Assembly (NCBI RefSeq): GCF_910592395.1
Contig: NC_088321.1
Location: 8,120,001 to 8,184,000, forward strand
Source: Lineus longissimus
Lineage: Eukaryota > Nemertea > Pilidiophora > Heteronemertea > Lineidae
Reading direction: 5' to 3'
Length of the DNA: 64,000 bases
How positions within the stretch are numbered: the stretch's first letter is position 1; every line of letters begins with the position of its first letter. Position numbers and translations under genes: made by a program. The notes below the pieces were generated by a model, which did not search any database, was not told where the DNA came from, and worked only from the letters and a program-made list of their open reading frames with translations. Positions 44,563 through 56,570 of this stretch are shown piece after piece.

Positions 44563-47400
44563 CTGTGTATCTATACTATAATGCGCGTTGTGGCCGCTAA
44601 ATAGGAGGCGATTTTTGTTTCAAAATTGGGCCTCGAAAATGCGTCGAATTCTTGCAACTTTTGGTTTCGTAGGTGTGGATCATAAGTAAGAGTGTCACTG
44701 AGGGTGTCATACGTCGAATATCTTGGTGGTTTTAGAATAAATAACAACTTTTCAGAGAGCACGTCGACTGGAGAGCTCCGCTCATTCTCAAAAGCATACA
44801 CAAACTTCACGCATATTCTCCCTGCCACATCAGTATTAGCTTCCAGCACGTATGTAGTGCTACACAACCTGGTCCATGGTGCGGGGTATTAGCAGGGAGA
44901 TTAATGATTAGCCTATTCTATTTTAGTTCTATTCGAGAAACAGTTATGTCAGGATGGACAAAATATGTACAGTGGCCAGCGCTTGCTCTTTGATTTATTC
45001 TTTACTGACTGATGTTGTCAGTTTGAATTGTGTTCTGCATCTCTCCATGCACCTGGCTTTGATCCGACAGTGGCATTGGGTACGGGAGTGGGTAGGTGAT
45101 ATGCCTAATATGTGAGGGCCTTATTTGGAACAGGACCTGCTGTCACTGGTCTCAATGCATTGTGTAAAATAGCGTACTCCAATCAATCTATTGGGAGTTG
45201 CATGTAGATAGCAGCAATAAGTCCCTAAATGCAGTTCATTGCGTGTTTAACCTTTAATAAAACTTCAGTAACGTTAGAAATTTAATGCAGTTCAATCATC
45301 GTGCCCATTTAACTAATGTATATTACATTTCAACATTGCCCGCTCCATGGGTATATGCTAGTACAACTAATTACTTTCATTTTGCAGACAGGTGATGCAC
45401 TCTGGAAAGGGTTATCTCTATTGCATGAAGTGATTCATACATGTTGCAATCCTCCCATTCTTTGCATGAGAAAGTGATGTCGACGAGGAGCCTAAACCAC
45501 CGGAGCCAGCAAAACGCCGAAAGACAATCAGTAGTCTTGGGCAGACTATTGATTTCATGCAGAAAACCGAGACAATGACTTAGGGAAAGAGAACTACAGT
45601 TGAATAACAAACAGGTCGAACACGAGGAAATGAATTCAGGTTAAAACGGGAGGAGTGGCTTTGACGAATGGAACCTAAAAGGGAGGAAAACAACTTTTGT
45701 TGCTCTACGATGAAAAAAGGTCGTTATGGACAAATAGGCTGATTTGCCCCCCCCCCCCCGCGGTCAATTCTTTCAAAGTAGACCAGGTCATCGCTTTAAG
45801 GGCTTGTTCAAGCTAGAAATTACACTGATCTCCCATTGATGATCAATGCACATTTTCTTGCTGGAAACTGCAACATCTGCAGACAACTCCTCGACATCGT
45901 TCGGAATCAAAAGTAGGCAACAGTCTGTTTCGTCACCCTCTATTGAAAATCTACTGAAACGATGTTGTTTCCGCCATGGTAGCCAGGTTTTCTCACAAAG
46001 TGGATGAGTGTCTGGATGAGGATGTTGCCCAACCCTGTGGTGGATTATATCTTTGAATGTAGAATGACTGAATTCGCAATCGGTGTATGCATACTTGTTA
46101 TACGTGGATGGAATGACCGAAATACAAAATAAGGGAAAATATAGTTGTCAATGATTTAGTTTTGTAAATATTTCCGTATGTGGAGCCTCAGGGGAAAGAG
46201 ATTTAGCCAAACAGATTTGCAAATTTCGCAGGCTGTGGCGTCAAAAACACCATCGTGCAATAATAATTCTATCACTACAAGTGTAACCATAGCGGACAGT
46301 CATGACAGTGCACACAGGTTACCATCGTGGACAGTCTGCCTGTGGCTTACGATTTCGACTTTATAATATAAGTTTTAGATTGAAATTTCGATACTTGATT
46401 AATTGGTATCAAGTCTGTGTTTTATAAATGAACAATAAAGCATTTACTTCCGGGATCCTTGAGAATAAGATTGTCCGGGCAATACGCTTGAGTTAAATAC
46501 ATACATAGAGCCTAATTGGATCGGTCAGATCATGGAAGTTTGTGTTGGATTGAGGAACTCTTATGGTGCGTGGGTGGAGAGAAATTGTATATTGCCATAG
46601 TATTGAAAGACATACTCTATCAATTGTGTTGCTAGGCTTGGTGGCACATCGTAAAACATGCTTTGGACTTTCCTTCTGCTGCCTCTTGTGTAGGCGGATA
46701 ACTTCCGTTCTAAGTAATGAGTAATTTGCTGTAATCTTTACCGATGAGCAATTGTACGATCGTAACCCCTTGGTGGTCCTGAACGGAAGAGGACCTGGTC
46801 TCTCCGAATCTCGCCCACTCACGCCCACGCTTCAAACAGGAATCTCGATTTGAAGTATTCAGTGTAAAGGTAGATTCTGAAGTGTAAGGATCTCACTTCT
46901 TCATTCAAGTGTCGGAAACCGGAATAGAGCTCGGAACAGCAGAAAATTTCATCTGTCTTCATGTTAACAGGATGCAACACAGCCTTTGACTAAACAAAGG
47001 TCCCAAGCATGGTTTTCGCCGTTAGAAAAAAGTCTACATCACAGGTAACTTCACATAATGCCGTAGGGCTTTTGAATGTTAGAGTAACAAGGCCCAAAGA
47101 AAGCATTTTGAAAAAGTTGTGCTTGGAAAAAACACACGTCAGATAAGAACGATGAATTAAAGAGATGGATGGAACATGGTGAAATGAAATACATTCCGTT
47201 GGGACAATAGTAGGCAAGATCTTTCCAGTTGTAAAACTCGACTTGATGTTTAGATATACAATATGATAATCACAAGATTTTTGTGAGCGCAGATAGATGG
47301 TAGTGGGAGAAGAACAACTGACTCCTCAGCTTAACAGCGTTCGAGATCGATCAAGTGTCTTTTCCCTGGAAAGAAATTCTAAACAGACGTTAACGACTCC
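44563..47400. other. Region without supported gene
   Basis: Possible host DNA. At about 45396 a good acceptor (CTTTCATTTTGCAG) precedes an open stretch TGDALWKGLSLLHEVIH, and nearby in another frame lies DVDEEPKPPEPAKRRKTIS (45476-45586), a charged segment resembling nuclear protein linkers. Frames do not join, so I do not call a gene. A 13-C tract is at 45747-45759. Confidence 0.35.
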
Positions 47401-47462
47401 CTTCTGTGGTATAACGTCGTTCAACTATTAGAAAATATGACTGCCCTCGGGACGAAATCACT

Positions 47463-48678
47463 GCTGTACATAAGCTGAAAGAAAGTACCACCGCTCAAGA
47501 GTTAGCTATGACAGGACACTATGGAACGATGTCATCAAAGAGGCGAATGGCTTGTACGGCACAGAATCACCATGCTGGTCAATATGCCTACAAAATACTA
47601 TAGCGCTGGCAGGCCGCAATCTTTGGTTTATCGCGAAAGTTTTGTTCTTGTGCCTCAGTCTCATCTCAAACTAACTTTGGTAGAGGACTTCTGCGATAAA
47701 CAAAAGTGCGAACTGTAAGTTTCGTAATTGGTATGACGCTGAGGAGGAGCCATCCCGTTCCCGTCGCCGAACGAATTAGACGAAGTTATATTCATTTGTT
47801 GAACACGGTTGCTATATAAAATATACGCTTAGTGTCACCTGGATGCTGAAAACCTCTTTTACGACCCACGAGGACAATGCGTAGCACCAAGGGATATCCT
47901 TATTGCCATAAGCAACCAGACGCAGATCCACACGAGATTAAGGCCAGACAGGTAATGCCAGATTTTTAAAGTCCAAATTTAACCATAATTATTGGATGCA
48001 TAATCAATATAGAAAGGAAGAAAAAAAAGAAGCATTTCACGTACTTTGCCAGCTTTCCACCACAGTACTGCTCTCATATCTATAGTTCCATATAGTAAAC
48101 AATATTAGAAAGGATGTTGTTTAAAATTGTTTCAGTCAAGAAGATTTCAATTAAGATTTATAAGGCAAGTTGATATTCATTTAGTTCCAATGTTCCAGGT
48201 CGTTCTATATTTGCACGACGAAGAAAAGACTTGAGCACGAAGTGATGGAGGCAGGTCATGTCGACACGACTAGGAACAGTCAAGTAAACTGCACGAATAT
48301 CTTGCATGGTCCACTTCAGACAAGAACAATGATATCCGAGGTATGATCAGGCAACATGTGAATTTTTCGCATTTATTCTCCAAGTAAATGCCTAAAACAG
48401 TTAACAGGTTTTTTCAAGTGATGTCCATGCAGTTTTTTTGTTGATCGGGGTAACATGTTTACATAGCAAAGACGGATTATTTTTTGAAATTGCTATTTGT
48501 TTTATGTACAGAAATCACATCTTTGATTGAAAGGAATGAGGTCAAGGCCAACAGAAAAGAAGGGAAGGCTTCTCGATCTATACCTAATGCTGCAGCCAGA
48601 GAAACACAGCCTTTACTTAAAATCCGTTATCGCAGCAATAAATCTCAAATACCAGCGCACAAACGTCTCGGGATCTAA
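47463..48678 (+). pseudogene. Cluster of exon-like segments of an unrecognised gene
   Basis: Three stretches look like exons. First, about 47475-47717: frames encode YDRTLWNDVIKEANGLYG and, after a frame change, SHLKLTLVEDFCDKQKCEL ending exactly at a GTAAGT donor. Second, 47832-47951: after TTAG, CHLDAENLFYDPRGQCVAPR continues open to a GTAATG donor. Third, 48200-48341 and 48512-48678: acceptors TTCCAG and TTTATGTACAG, with KLHEYLAWSTSDKNNDIR in one frame and EITSLIERNEVKANRKEG ending at a stop. The phases do not connect without frameshifts or stops, so it may be an eroded gene. I do not recognise the protein. Confidence 0.35.
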
Positions 48679-49460
48679 TATCCATGTAATCCAAGGACAA
48701 TGATATGCAATAACAGCCTTATCCTAATTCATTGCGCCTCCGCCAATCCCTGACGCAAGGCTGGATTGCAGCTGTTATATACACGTCGGACAAATACTTA
48801 TGTATTGTCATATCGCTTCGTTTATTCGTTATCTTTTGTTTATTTACGTTACAGACGATTTGATGCAACTTTCACAAAACATAAAACATTTTGCGATCGT
48901 GCATAAATTCGTTGGTCCCGATTCGCACGGGTCGTGGTGACGAAAACGACCAAAGACAGGATGTGACATTCACTATCACAACAGTAGCTACGTTTTCAAT
49001 ACGTTGACCGGATCGATCGACCACCAAAATATCTCGAAATCGCGCAGGGAGGCTTGTGGTTTTCCCAGACTGATGCAATAAATGATTACATTAACACTAC
49101 CATCCCCTGTCAACCAACGTATTTGCAAAATTGTCGCTTTTTGAAAAGTAACGAAGAATGCATTATCATTGATCATGCAGAACTTTATGGATGGTTGCCG
49201 AAATATCAAATTCCTTGAAGTGCTGTTTGCCGCAATTGTGTGAAACGTATCTTTACTGTAAACACTCTAAATAACCCTTGAATTTTGGCAAACGGGCAAC
49301 GGCTCTCTACGAGGTATTTGCCAGAAAATTTGGTGGCTTTCATAAAAAAGATCAAGGCAGAATATCCAAATCATGTTTTATTAAAGACATGGAAATGGGT
49401 ACAGAATCCATATACTGGGAACATACCCTCTTGTGGTAGTTCATCGGGCTGCTTCTCATT
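48679..49460. other. Non-coding spacer
   Basis: No motif-bearing ORF. Short plus- and minus-strand ORFs (48872-49209) lack recognisable features. Confidence 0.4.
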
Positions 49461-49463
49461 TAA

Positions 49464-49580
49464 ATGTTTTCTGGCAACCTTTACACGAATACAAACGGTC
49501 CTGATGAAGGCCATGCTCATATATTGGTCACTCAGGTTAATTACGTTTAGAGATGAGCTCGTTTCCGCAAACATTACACA
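49464..49580 (-). pseudogene. Possible decayed C2H2 zinc fingers
   Basis: On the minus strand, one frame has CNVCGNELISKRN (49578-49540) and then YSCKGCQKTFK (about 49495-49464), each with a C-x2-C start of a C2H2 finger, but with in-frame stops where histidines are expected. The intact zinc-finger exon at 49796-50274 lies upstream on the same strand, so this may be a degraded downstream exon. Confidence 0.35.
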
Positions 49581-49795
49581 CATATATTACTCTTTGCTCC
49601 TGCTGGCATCGGATGTCCTACAAAAGAAGAAACAGACAGTGATCAAGCAATTGATATTTAGCAAGTAGTTTTAGGCTGACCTAGAGGAGTTGCGGTCATA
49701 TGAATTTAATACGTCTGAATGATGAAGAATCTAATTCCTGATATGTCTTCCTTTAGAGCAGCATTTTTATATCAATATGAAATAAAATAACTCAC

Positions 49796-50274
49796 CTCTG
49801 TGTCGTAGTTTATGGGAATCCATGTTTGTCTTCTTGGTAAACGATCTGTCACAGACCGGGCACTTGTGGCGCTGGATGTAGATGTGACCATCAACATAAT
49901 CCTCATTATTTGGGTTTCTTCGCCCTGATCCTCTGTGGTATTTTGTGACATATTCTCGATCTTCGTGCCATGGTGCTGCGATGATGTGGTGATGAAGGGG
50001 TGTCTACAAAACTAAGACCTAAGACCTAAGACCTACAAAACTAAGACCTTCCACCTACAAAACTAAGTACACTCCATTTTAATCTATAATGACAGACCGA
50101 CTGCATGCATACAAGTCTAGTAAAAGGATTGCCTACCCTTGGAACCATAAAATTTTTGTAGGTCTTAGTTTTGTTGGTGGGGATCCTAGTTTTGTAGGTC
50201 TTAGGTCTTAGTTTTGGAAACACCCGGTGATGAAGTCCTTGCCTACTTCCATATGATTTGCCACATTGATCGCA
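49796..50274 (-). pseudogene. C2H2 zinc-finger exon disrupted by a MITE
   Basis: After removing the 228-bp MITE (49998-50225) and one target copy, a single minus-strand frame is open from an AG acceptor at 50274 to a CAGAG|GTGAG donor at 49796. It encodes two C2H2 finger segments: CDQCGKSYGSRQGLHHHI at the start and CPVCDRSFTKKTNMDSHKLRH at the end, joined by a basic linker. C2H2 proteins usually bind DNA. The exon is probably a middle exon of a host gene. The MITE now adds stops, so the present allele would give a truncated protein unless it is spliced out. Confidence 0.75.
49988..50235. mobile_element. 228-bp inverted-repeat MITE in zinc-finger exon
   Basis: Element 49998-50225 begins GGGTGTCTACAAAACTAAGACC and ends with the inverse GGTCTTAGTTTTGGAAACACCC. 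It contains runs of AAGACCTA/TAGGTCTT. The 10-bp sequence GGTGATGAAG flanks it on both sides (49988-49997 and 50226-50235); an 8-bp core TGATGAAG would fit hAT, and a 9-bp one would fit Mutator. The superfamily is therefore open. Confidence 0.85.
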
Positions 50275-50279
50275 CTACC

Positions 50280-52110
50280 ATAGCTTAGACTGCTATTCAG
50301 GGGTTGTGACATACTTGTACGTCTTTTTAGATAAAAGCTTGTAAATTGCATGCTCGAAACAATTGATATTGACCTGTCGTAACAGTATCGTTCCACAAAT
50401 ATTCTGAGGGAGGCAGAACATCACATATTTCTAATACGTAAAACATGTAAACCTGATTAAATTACATGTGTACCCAAGGCGTCATGCAGGCGCTACAACT
50501 TAACTTATCCCACAGCGCGGCAAGTTGAAATTTTTTGTCGTGTCCTTACAGCCCATTATTTCATGCTACAATTACACAGTTTGCAGAGTTTATTGGGTCT
50601 TTTCGGGCATTCAGTGAACGGTTCCACAAACGGCGTCTCCTCTAATTCACTCAAGTTCCGTAATTCTTAAGATAGCAACGCATGCGCGTTCTATGACGAA
50701 ATTCATTTATTTCTCTTCTTATCTTCATATTTAACCAGTCGATAGATATGATCGATAAATATGATTGCCATAGAACAATGCTATTTGGATAAGTTTTGGA
50801 AACAAGGAAACGGGGGTATGAAAATAAAAATTGAAAGATGATTTTTTCCTACGTTTTTAAAAATCACCCGATTTCAATATTTTATGTCGATTCATATTCT
50901 TTGATATTTATTAAGCACTTTATCCCAAATTTTTATCTGAAATACACAATTTAAGCCAGTTCCATTATATTTTCTTTATATAATTTTGTGTCTGAATATC
51001 TTTGAATTCTTCAGCCCACAACACTGAGGTGCGGAAATTTAGGAAGAAAATGCAAAAAACTAAAGAGTAATGTTAATATTTCCTGATTTTTGGAATGGAA
51101 TGAGATAAACAATATTTTGAGATTGTGATGCTGCAAGAAGTTTTGAAATCGAATGATTTTTCATTTGAAAAATTTCACATTTTTGAATAATACATGTATA
51201 AGTTTTTTTCATTTCCCCTTTTTCAAAAAATAAACAGACATTGTTCTAAGACAACATATTTATCGATAAAAGTTAGAAACGTGAAATGCGTAGCTCTTAC
51301 GGTTAAGGAGGCATTCTTGTGTATTTGGGGTCTTTTTTAATACTTTTAAACGCTAATATGTTTTGCATGTGGAGGAGCCAAGCCCGCTGGGGCAGATGTG
51401 GGCCTCACGATAGGTTCATTCAGTGCCCGCAGGGGGTTTAGCGTATTAACTGTTTGTCTTGCCGTTCTCGCGAGCGCATAAGACACAACTTCATATAGTC
51501 GCTTTTATATGAAAATACCTCAGTTGTGTCCCAGGCGGGGGCAGGTCGGAAGAGGTCGGGAAAAAAACAACAGAAGACCAGTCCTGGCCCCGACGTTATC
51601 ATGCACACACTCACCTACAACATATGAAAGTACATGGGCTGTAATATAGACCTGAACAAATAGATATTCTCAGTGGGAATGTTCTTGGCGAAAAATGAAT
51701 TTGTGCAATAGTAATTCCCATGGCATAATCTGAAGGATTGCTTGAGAGATGTAGGTCACAAACGCCCAATATTCAAAATTGCCTTTTTAAAATAGCAGTT
51801 GTCAAACTCCTAGTAAGCCCCTGCAACCACTTTAGGCATAGGATACATGTACAACTTACAATGGAGGAGGTCGACCTAAAATACGCCCGACTGACCGCGG
51901 TTCTAAAATCTAACGGAATGCGGCAGGACAACTCTATGCTCGACTAGAAAAGCTTAACAACTCCAGAGTATTTTTGTTATGCTTGTTGCGGAACAAAGAT
52001 GGCGGACGGCGTTACACGGACTGAAAATCTGCTCCGATTTTAACTCCCATTTTCCGGATTTAGCCGATAGTAAGTGTCTCAAACTTGACGAAAATAACAG
52101 TGAACTTGTT
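50280..52110. other. Non-coding, AT-rich region
   Basis: No gene recognised. Several 60-70 codon ORFs (51738-51947 and others) have no motif; the part near 51860-52110 could be the 5' UTR of the LINE that follows, because it ends in an AAGATGGCGG context. Confidence 0.4.
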
Positions 52111-52126
52111 GTCTTTCGACTACAAT

Positions 52127-53024
52127 ATGCCAGGCCAAAATTCTGCACAGCCGGATAAGAAAAAAGCCCGTGCGAATTCTGCCGGTAACGTTTTGCCATT
52201 GGGCCAAATCCGTACCAGTACCCCAGCACATACATCATGTACAAGTAGTGCATTCGACACCGAATGCCATGCCGCGCCCAGTAGGCCCTGCCGCAATGCC
52301 CGGACAACAAGCTGCTCAACCACCCGTGACGTACATGACCACGACGGTGCCCAATCAATGGTTGGCGGATATTCAGGCAAAATTAAGCGATATACAATCG
52401 AAGTTCAGCAAACTTGATTCAATCGAACAAAAAACCCGCGGGACCATTCCCTTGATGTCGGACGGCTGAACAAAACCCTTGTAGAATATGAAAAAACAAC
52501 GAAGTTTGTGAGTGAAAGCTTTGATAGTGTAAAGGACAGCCTGAAAGAGACCAACCATGAAATCAGACAACTGCGTAAGGACAACGAGGCACTAAAGAGC
52601 TAAATCACAGACTTGCAGTGTAGGTCTATGATGACAACCTGTTATTCAAAAACATTGAGGAAACTGGTGGCGAAAACACCGAGGAAGTGATACAGAATTT
52701 CATTCGTAAGGAAATGCGTGTAAGTGATTAGGTAAACATCGAGGTGGCGCACAGGTACGGAAGGGGGTGGCGGGGCGGACCCCGGCCCATTGTGGTGAAG
52801 TTCTGCTCTCGAAAGGACAAGTCCAAAGTAAAGAGCAATACTAGAAACCTGAAGGACACGAGGTACCAAGTTCACGAACAATTCCCTAAAATCGCAAATG
52901 ACAGGCGGAAAATACTTTTCCAATACATGTACTTGAAAAAGGCTAAATCGGATGGGAGGCGGGCGCCCCTTAATAGAGACGTGTTATTTGTCGACGGCAG
53001 GAATACGATGTCTCTGATTGGTTA
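52127..53024 (+). pseudogene. LINE 5 ORF1 protein (L1-like RNA-binding)
   Basis: An ATG at 52127 starts MPGQNSAQPDKKKARANS. In other frames follow NQWLADIQAKLSDIQSKFSKL (coiled coil), and NIEVAHRYGRGWRGGPRPIV and YQVHEQFPKIANDRRKILF up to VDGRNTMSLIG, which are the RRM and C-terminal signatures of L1-type ORF1 proteins (Transposase_22). These proteins coat LINE RNA. Three or more frameshifts and a stop near 52600 destroy the frame. Confidence 0.75.
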
Positions 53025-53440
53025 AAGAAGTCCGCCGCGAAGGTCTCCCGCGAAATTTGCATAAGTCCCCCGCAAATCGTGCAGAAGACTCCCGCGAAAA
53101 TACCTCTGCCGCAAAATTCAAACCGTCCTTGGCTCCTGATTGGTTTAAATTGGGTCACGCGGCGAGATTTTTACGGCGCATTCTTTTGCGGCGTGTTTTT
53201 AGCGGGGCATTGTTGCGGCGCATCATTCGCGGGAGGCCTTTGCGGTGCAAGTAATTGATCGACCGATATATTCTGATTTATGTCCCCTCCCGCCTACCAT
53301 AGACGTTAAGATAGCGAAGACGTATGAGCCAGCCCATGGTATCAGGCAACGGGTGTTGGCCTGCGTGATGCTCCAAACCGACAAGGAGTAGAAATAGAGG
53401 CGAACAAATAGGATGCCGAGGGTGGACAGTGTGTTAAAAT
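53025..53440. other. GC-rich repeat-like insert in LINE 5
   Basis: Between ORF1 and endonuclease is a 400-bp segment rich in CCGCGAA and GCGGCG motifs. CTGATTGGTT-AA occurs at about 53017 and 53136, 119 bases apart, as a direct repeat. No coding sequence is recognised. Confidence 0.35.
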
Positions 53441-54475
53441 ATTGAGTATTGTGTGCGGACTGAAAAATCGGTTGCAACATGACGATTTCGTTGAATATAT
53501 CAAAAACTTTGACGTTTTAGCATTCCAGGAAACAAAGAAGATGAGGTTGATACGGAGACATTGAGGGACATTTTTCCAGGTATTGATTTTGATTGCTTCC
53601 CTAACCACAGGAAAACACTTTCCACTTACAGGTCTGGTGGTACAGCAGTATGTATCAGAAGTGTTTGCGTCAATAAATTACACCACTTAAACATGATGAT
53701 TCGAACCCCCAGTGGTTTCATGCAAAGAATGGCGTTATTCTTGAAACGGATTGTATTTTTGCCAATGTTTATATTCCCCCGGAGACCTCAAGGTATTCGA
53801 ATATTGAAATATTTGATAACATTGAACAAGAGCTTTTAGCTAAGGCAACATTTCTTTCTCCTTATATCTTTTTGGGTGATTTTAATGCTTATACTTCAAC
53901 TGTATCCGAGTTTGACATACTTGAAAATGATGCCAATGAAACCGACATATACGGAGAGTTACGAAACGATGTGGAAGGTATCCCACCACGGGCGTCCATG
54001 GATCAACATAATTTGAATAACTATGGTAGAAGGCTTTTGCAGTTGGGTAAAATTCTAATCTTGTTATCTTGAACGGCCGTTACGGACACGATATACACCT
54101 TTCCAGAAATGGGGCGCTGAGTGTCCGAAATAGTGATGTCATAAGGGGAAACTAGGCCTTATGGTGGAGGGACAAAGGAGGTAGTCATGGTTGACCAACA
54201 CACTTGAATGCCTTTGATGACGGACAAGGGGGGAAAAGTTAGTTCCAATGCAAGCCACCAATTTCGGGAAGCATGTGTAGGTGTGGGCGCTTTGACCTGT
54301 AAACTTCGCTCGGTGGTAGATTGTGTATTCACTTCGGTGCCCCTTATACAATCGATAGTAGACTTTTCAATCGAACCATTTGATCCACTTTTCTCTGACG
54401 TGCATTCACCCGTTTCTGTACATTTTCATGGTCACGTGAATCAAACAACCTTTTGTATAATCAGGAAAATGTAAA
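53440..54475 (+). pseudogene. LINE 5 endonuclease, with a repeat insertion
   Basis: Endonuclease motifs in order: FVEYIKNFDVLAFQETKK (53490-53545), YRSGGTAVCIRS (53628-53662), FANVYIPPETSRYSN (53758-53805), YIFLGDFNAYTS (53866-53895), and after the insertion SVVDCVFTSVPLIQSIVDF and SDVHSPVSVHF. The 140-bp repeat splits it after GRYGHD. Frames change at 53545, 53700, 53820 and the insertion. Confidence 0.8.
54095..54234. repeat. 140-bp repeat shared with the MULE-like element
   Basis: This segment is the inverse of 26112-26251, inside the MULE-like element. It includes AAATGGGGCGCTGAGTGTCC and GTTGACCAACACACTTGAAT-type blocks with a few differences. It lies as a discrete insert in the LINE 5 endonuclease. 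It may be an independent short element. Confidence 0.85.
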
Positions 54476-54499
54476 TATTGATAAAGAGGGCGCAGTCGA

Positions 54500-54690
54500 C
54501 CCAAGAGCGTAGAGACCCTAAGGAAAGGACGCCACTAACTACAGGGGCATCACTATTTTAAGTTGCCTAGTGTTCACGAGTATTTTGAATGAATGGTTGT
54601 ATTCTTACTGTGAGGCCAATAATAAAGTGATACATGCAAACCAGTTATCGACCAAATGTAATAAAAATGAAAAGTTTGTTTCAAAGTAAG
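54500..54690 (+). pseudogene. LINE 5 RT remnant
   Basis: A short stretch encodes GKDATNYRGITILSCLVFTS and NEWLYSYCEANNKV, which is the NYRGIT motif of LINE reverse transcriptase. Everything else in the RT has been lost by deletion. Confidence 0.55.
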
Positions 54691-54894
54691 AATCATGTAA
54701 AACTAGCCAATTTCCTCTTGGCGTGTCGCAGATTGTTTAATCTAGTTTAGCCCATATATGTGATTCATTTACCTTGTGTCCACCCTTGACCCTGTACGTC
54801 AGCCATCTGTATAATTACTGTTAGGTTTTTCTTCTAGGTACTTTTTTTAAAAGTGGAGAATAAATTGAATTGAAAATTGAATTGAATTGAGGGT

Positions 54895-56560
54895 CTTGCT
54901 GTGCGCTCAGGCTTTGGTATAAAATCGCCATTTTGTTTATATGTATTTTCGTAGTGTGCATGTATGCGTATACATGGTTGGATAGAGTGAAAGCACTTCA
55001 TCGCATCAATTTCACTATTACCATTTGCCACATCGATTTTTCATTGTTTTCAATAAACTTCGTAAAAAGCGGATTAAATTTCCGCAGATGCGATGATTTT
55101 CGCATTACAATAAAGTATTGTAAGCCATTGTGTTGAATTATATCAAAATGGCACTCCTATAAATGCCGCGTCATCTCACGGCAGCTCCGGAACGCCACAT
55201 TATCATTTGCACTAAGTCGCTCAACTTGGCGAGATGCATTTTGAAAACGGCCATTGCCTGACGCGTTGCGATTTTGTCATTGTCAGATTCCACTATGGAA
55301 GAGTGATCGAGGAGTCCCATTATATGTATATGGTACCGCGGGATCTCAAGCGGGATATAGGCCGTCCTTTTTACGTTATGAGACGAATTTTCAATTTACT
55401 TCAATTGGGTCTGTCTACCTATCAATCCCTCATCTGAACATGAAAACATACCAGGCATCGATCAATCCCTGATGATCAGATCAGGGAAAGCCGCATGTAC
55501 GTAATTAAATCAATGCACTTAAATGTTGATAACACTAGCCTTTTATACGTATTGGGAAATTTGAGAAATATCACGTTCTGCTGCTCACAGAACGTGGTAC
55601 TTCTCACAAACCTGATGCCCGCCTGATAAACGCCAAAATATACTCTCTGAAATATCGCATCATACCTGCATCATAACGCCTGCATTATCCACCAAAATGC
55701 ACAGTCTACAATGTTATCGACCAGAGAGTACTAAAATTTCACTCTTACTAATACACCTCACAAGCATGACAAATCAGACTTGACAGGCTGAGAAATAATC
55801 CGTACCAACAAAAATATGTAAGGCGAGCATGTTGACAATAACTAATTCAAAACATGTATACAACACAATTAATATCTGTCAAAATATTTTTTCTTTGTTT
55901 TCGCGGCTTCACTTCCCAAGTACAAATTGTTTTTAACGGTTAGGTTGAAATACAAGCCATACTTCTTCATTAGTCGATCAGCAATATGAAAATTTTGCCG
56001 CAGGGAAAACAGTAGCCATAGAAATTGAAATGCGATGTTGAAAATATAAAACATAAAATATTACGCTTACAGTTTCAGGGGAAAAATATGATTCGTTTAC
56101 GCGAAAAAAAGTGATGTTCAATTCATGGTTAGGCTTATCTCTCAATAATATCGATGCATCCAACCCCGGGCGCACTCATTATATGTACTTGTGCCTTTGT
56201 ATCATGATTGGCCCTAGGTATTTGAAAAATACGTCTTTGTGAGTGGCGGCATGCTACATATACTGGTAGTAGGTTTTGCGAATTCACGCCGGCGATGCAA
56301 TAACGAGATTTTTACATCAAAATGTGCATAAATGTGACTAAAACTTCGCTCCGATCAGCAGGTCCAATTGTCGCAACGGCGAGCGATTGAGTGAAATTAA
56401 GGCCGGGCAAGTGAAAAAATGCCGGGCAATGCATGTCTTCTTAGGGGAGATGATTCGTGATTGTTACATGAACGCCATGTCTCAATTGTGTTATTACGAC
56501 CTCGTACACGGGCTAACATGCTTGAAAGATAGTTTCATCTTTCTAAAAGCATTATAGTTC
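54895..56560. other. Non-coding region
   Basis: Many short ORFs of 60-70 codons, none with recognisable motifs; no gene called. Confidence 0.4.
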
Positions 56561-56570
56561 GTGACATGGA

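Larger units (their letters stand above)
52127..54895 (+). mobile_element. L1/Tx1-like LINE (LINE 5), internally deleted
   Basis: Plus-strand non-LTR element with ORF1, endonuclease, a small RT remnant and a 3' tail of TGAATTGAATTGA-type repeats (54862-54890). The tail and the L1-type ORF1 fit the L1/Tx1 group. Most of RT is missing between 54475 and 54520. A 140-bp repeat (54095-54234) sits in the endonuclease. Confidence 0.75.

Noticed and set aside
44571-44867. 98-codon minus-strand ORF with mixed composition
   Set aside because: No domain; adjacent to LINE target duplication and without splice borders.
46493-46828. 111-codon minus-strand ORF
   Set aside because: Composition not protein-like, no motif, no neighbours.
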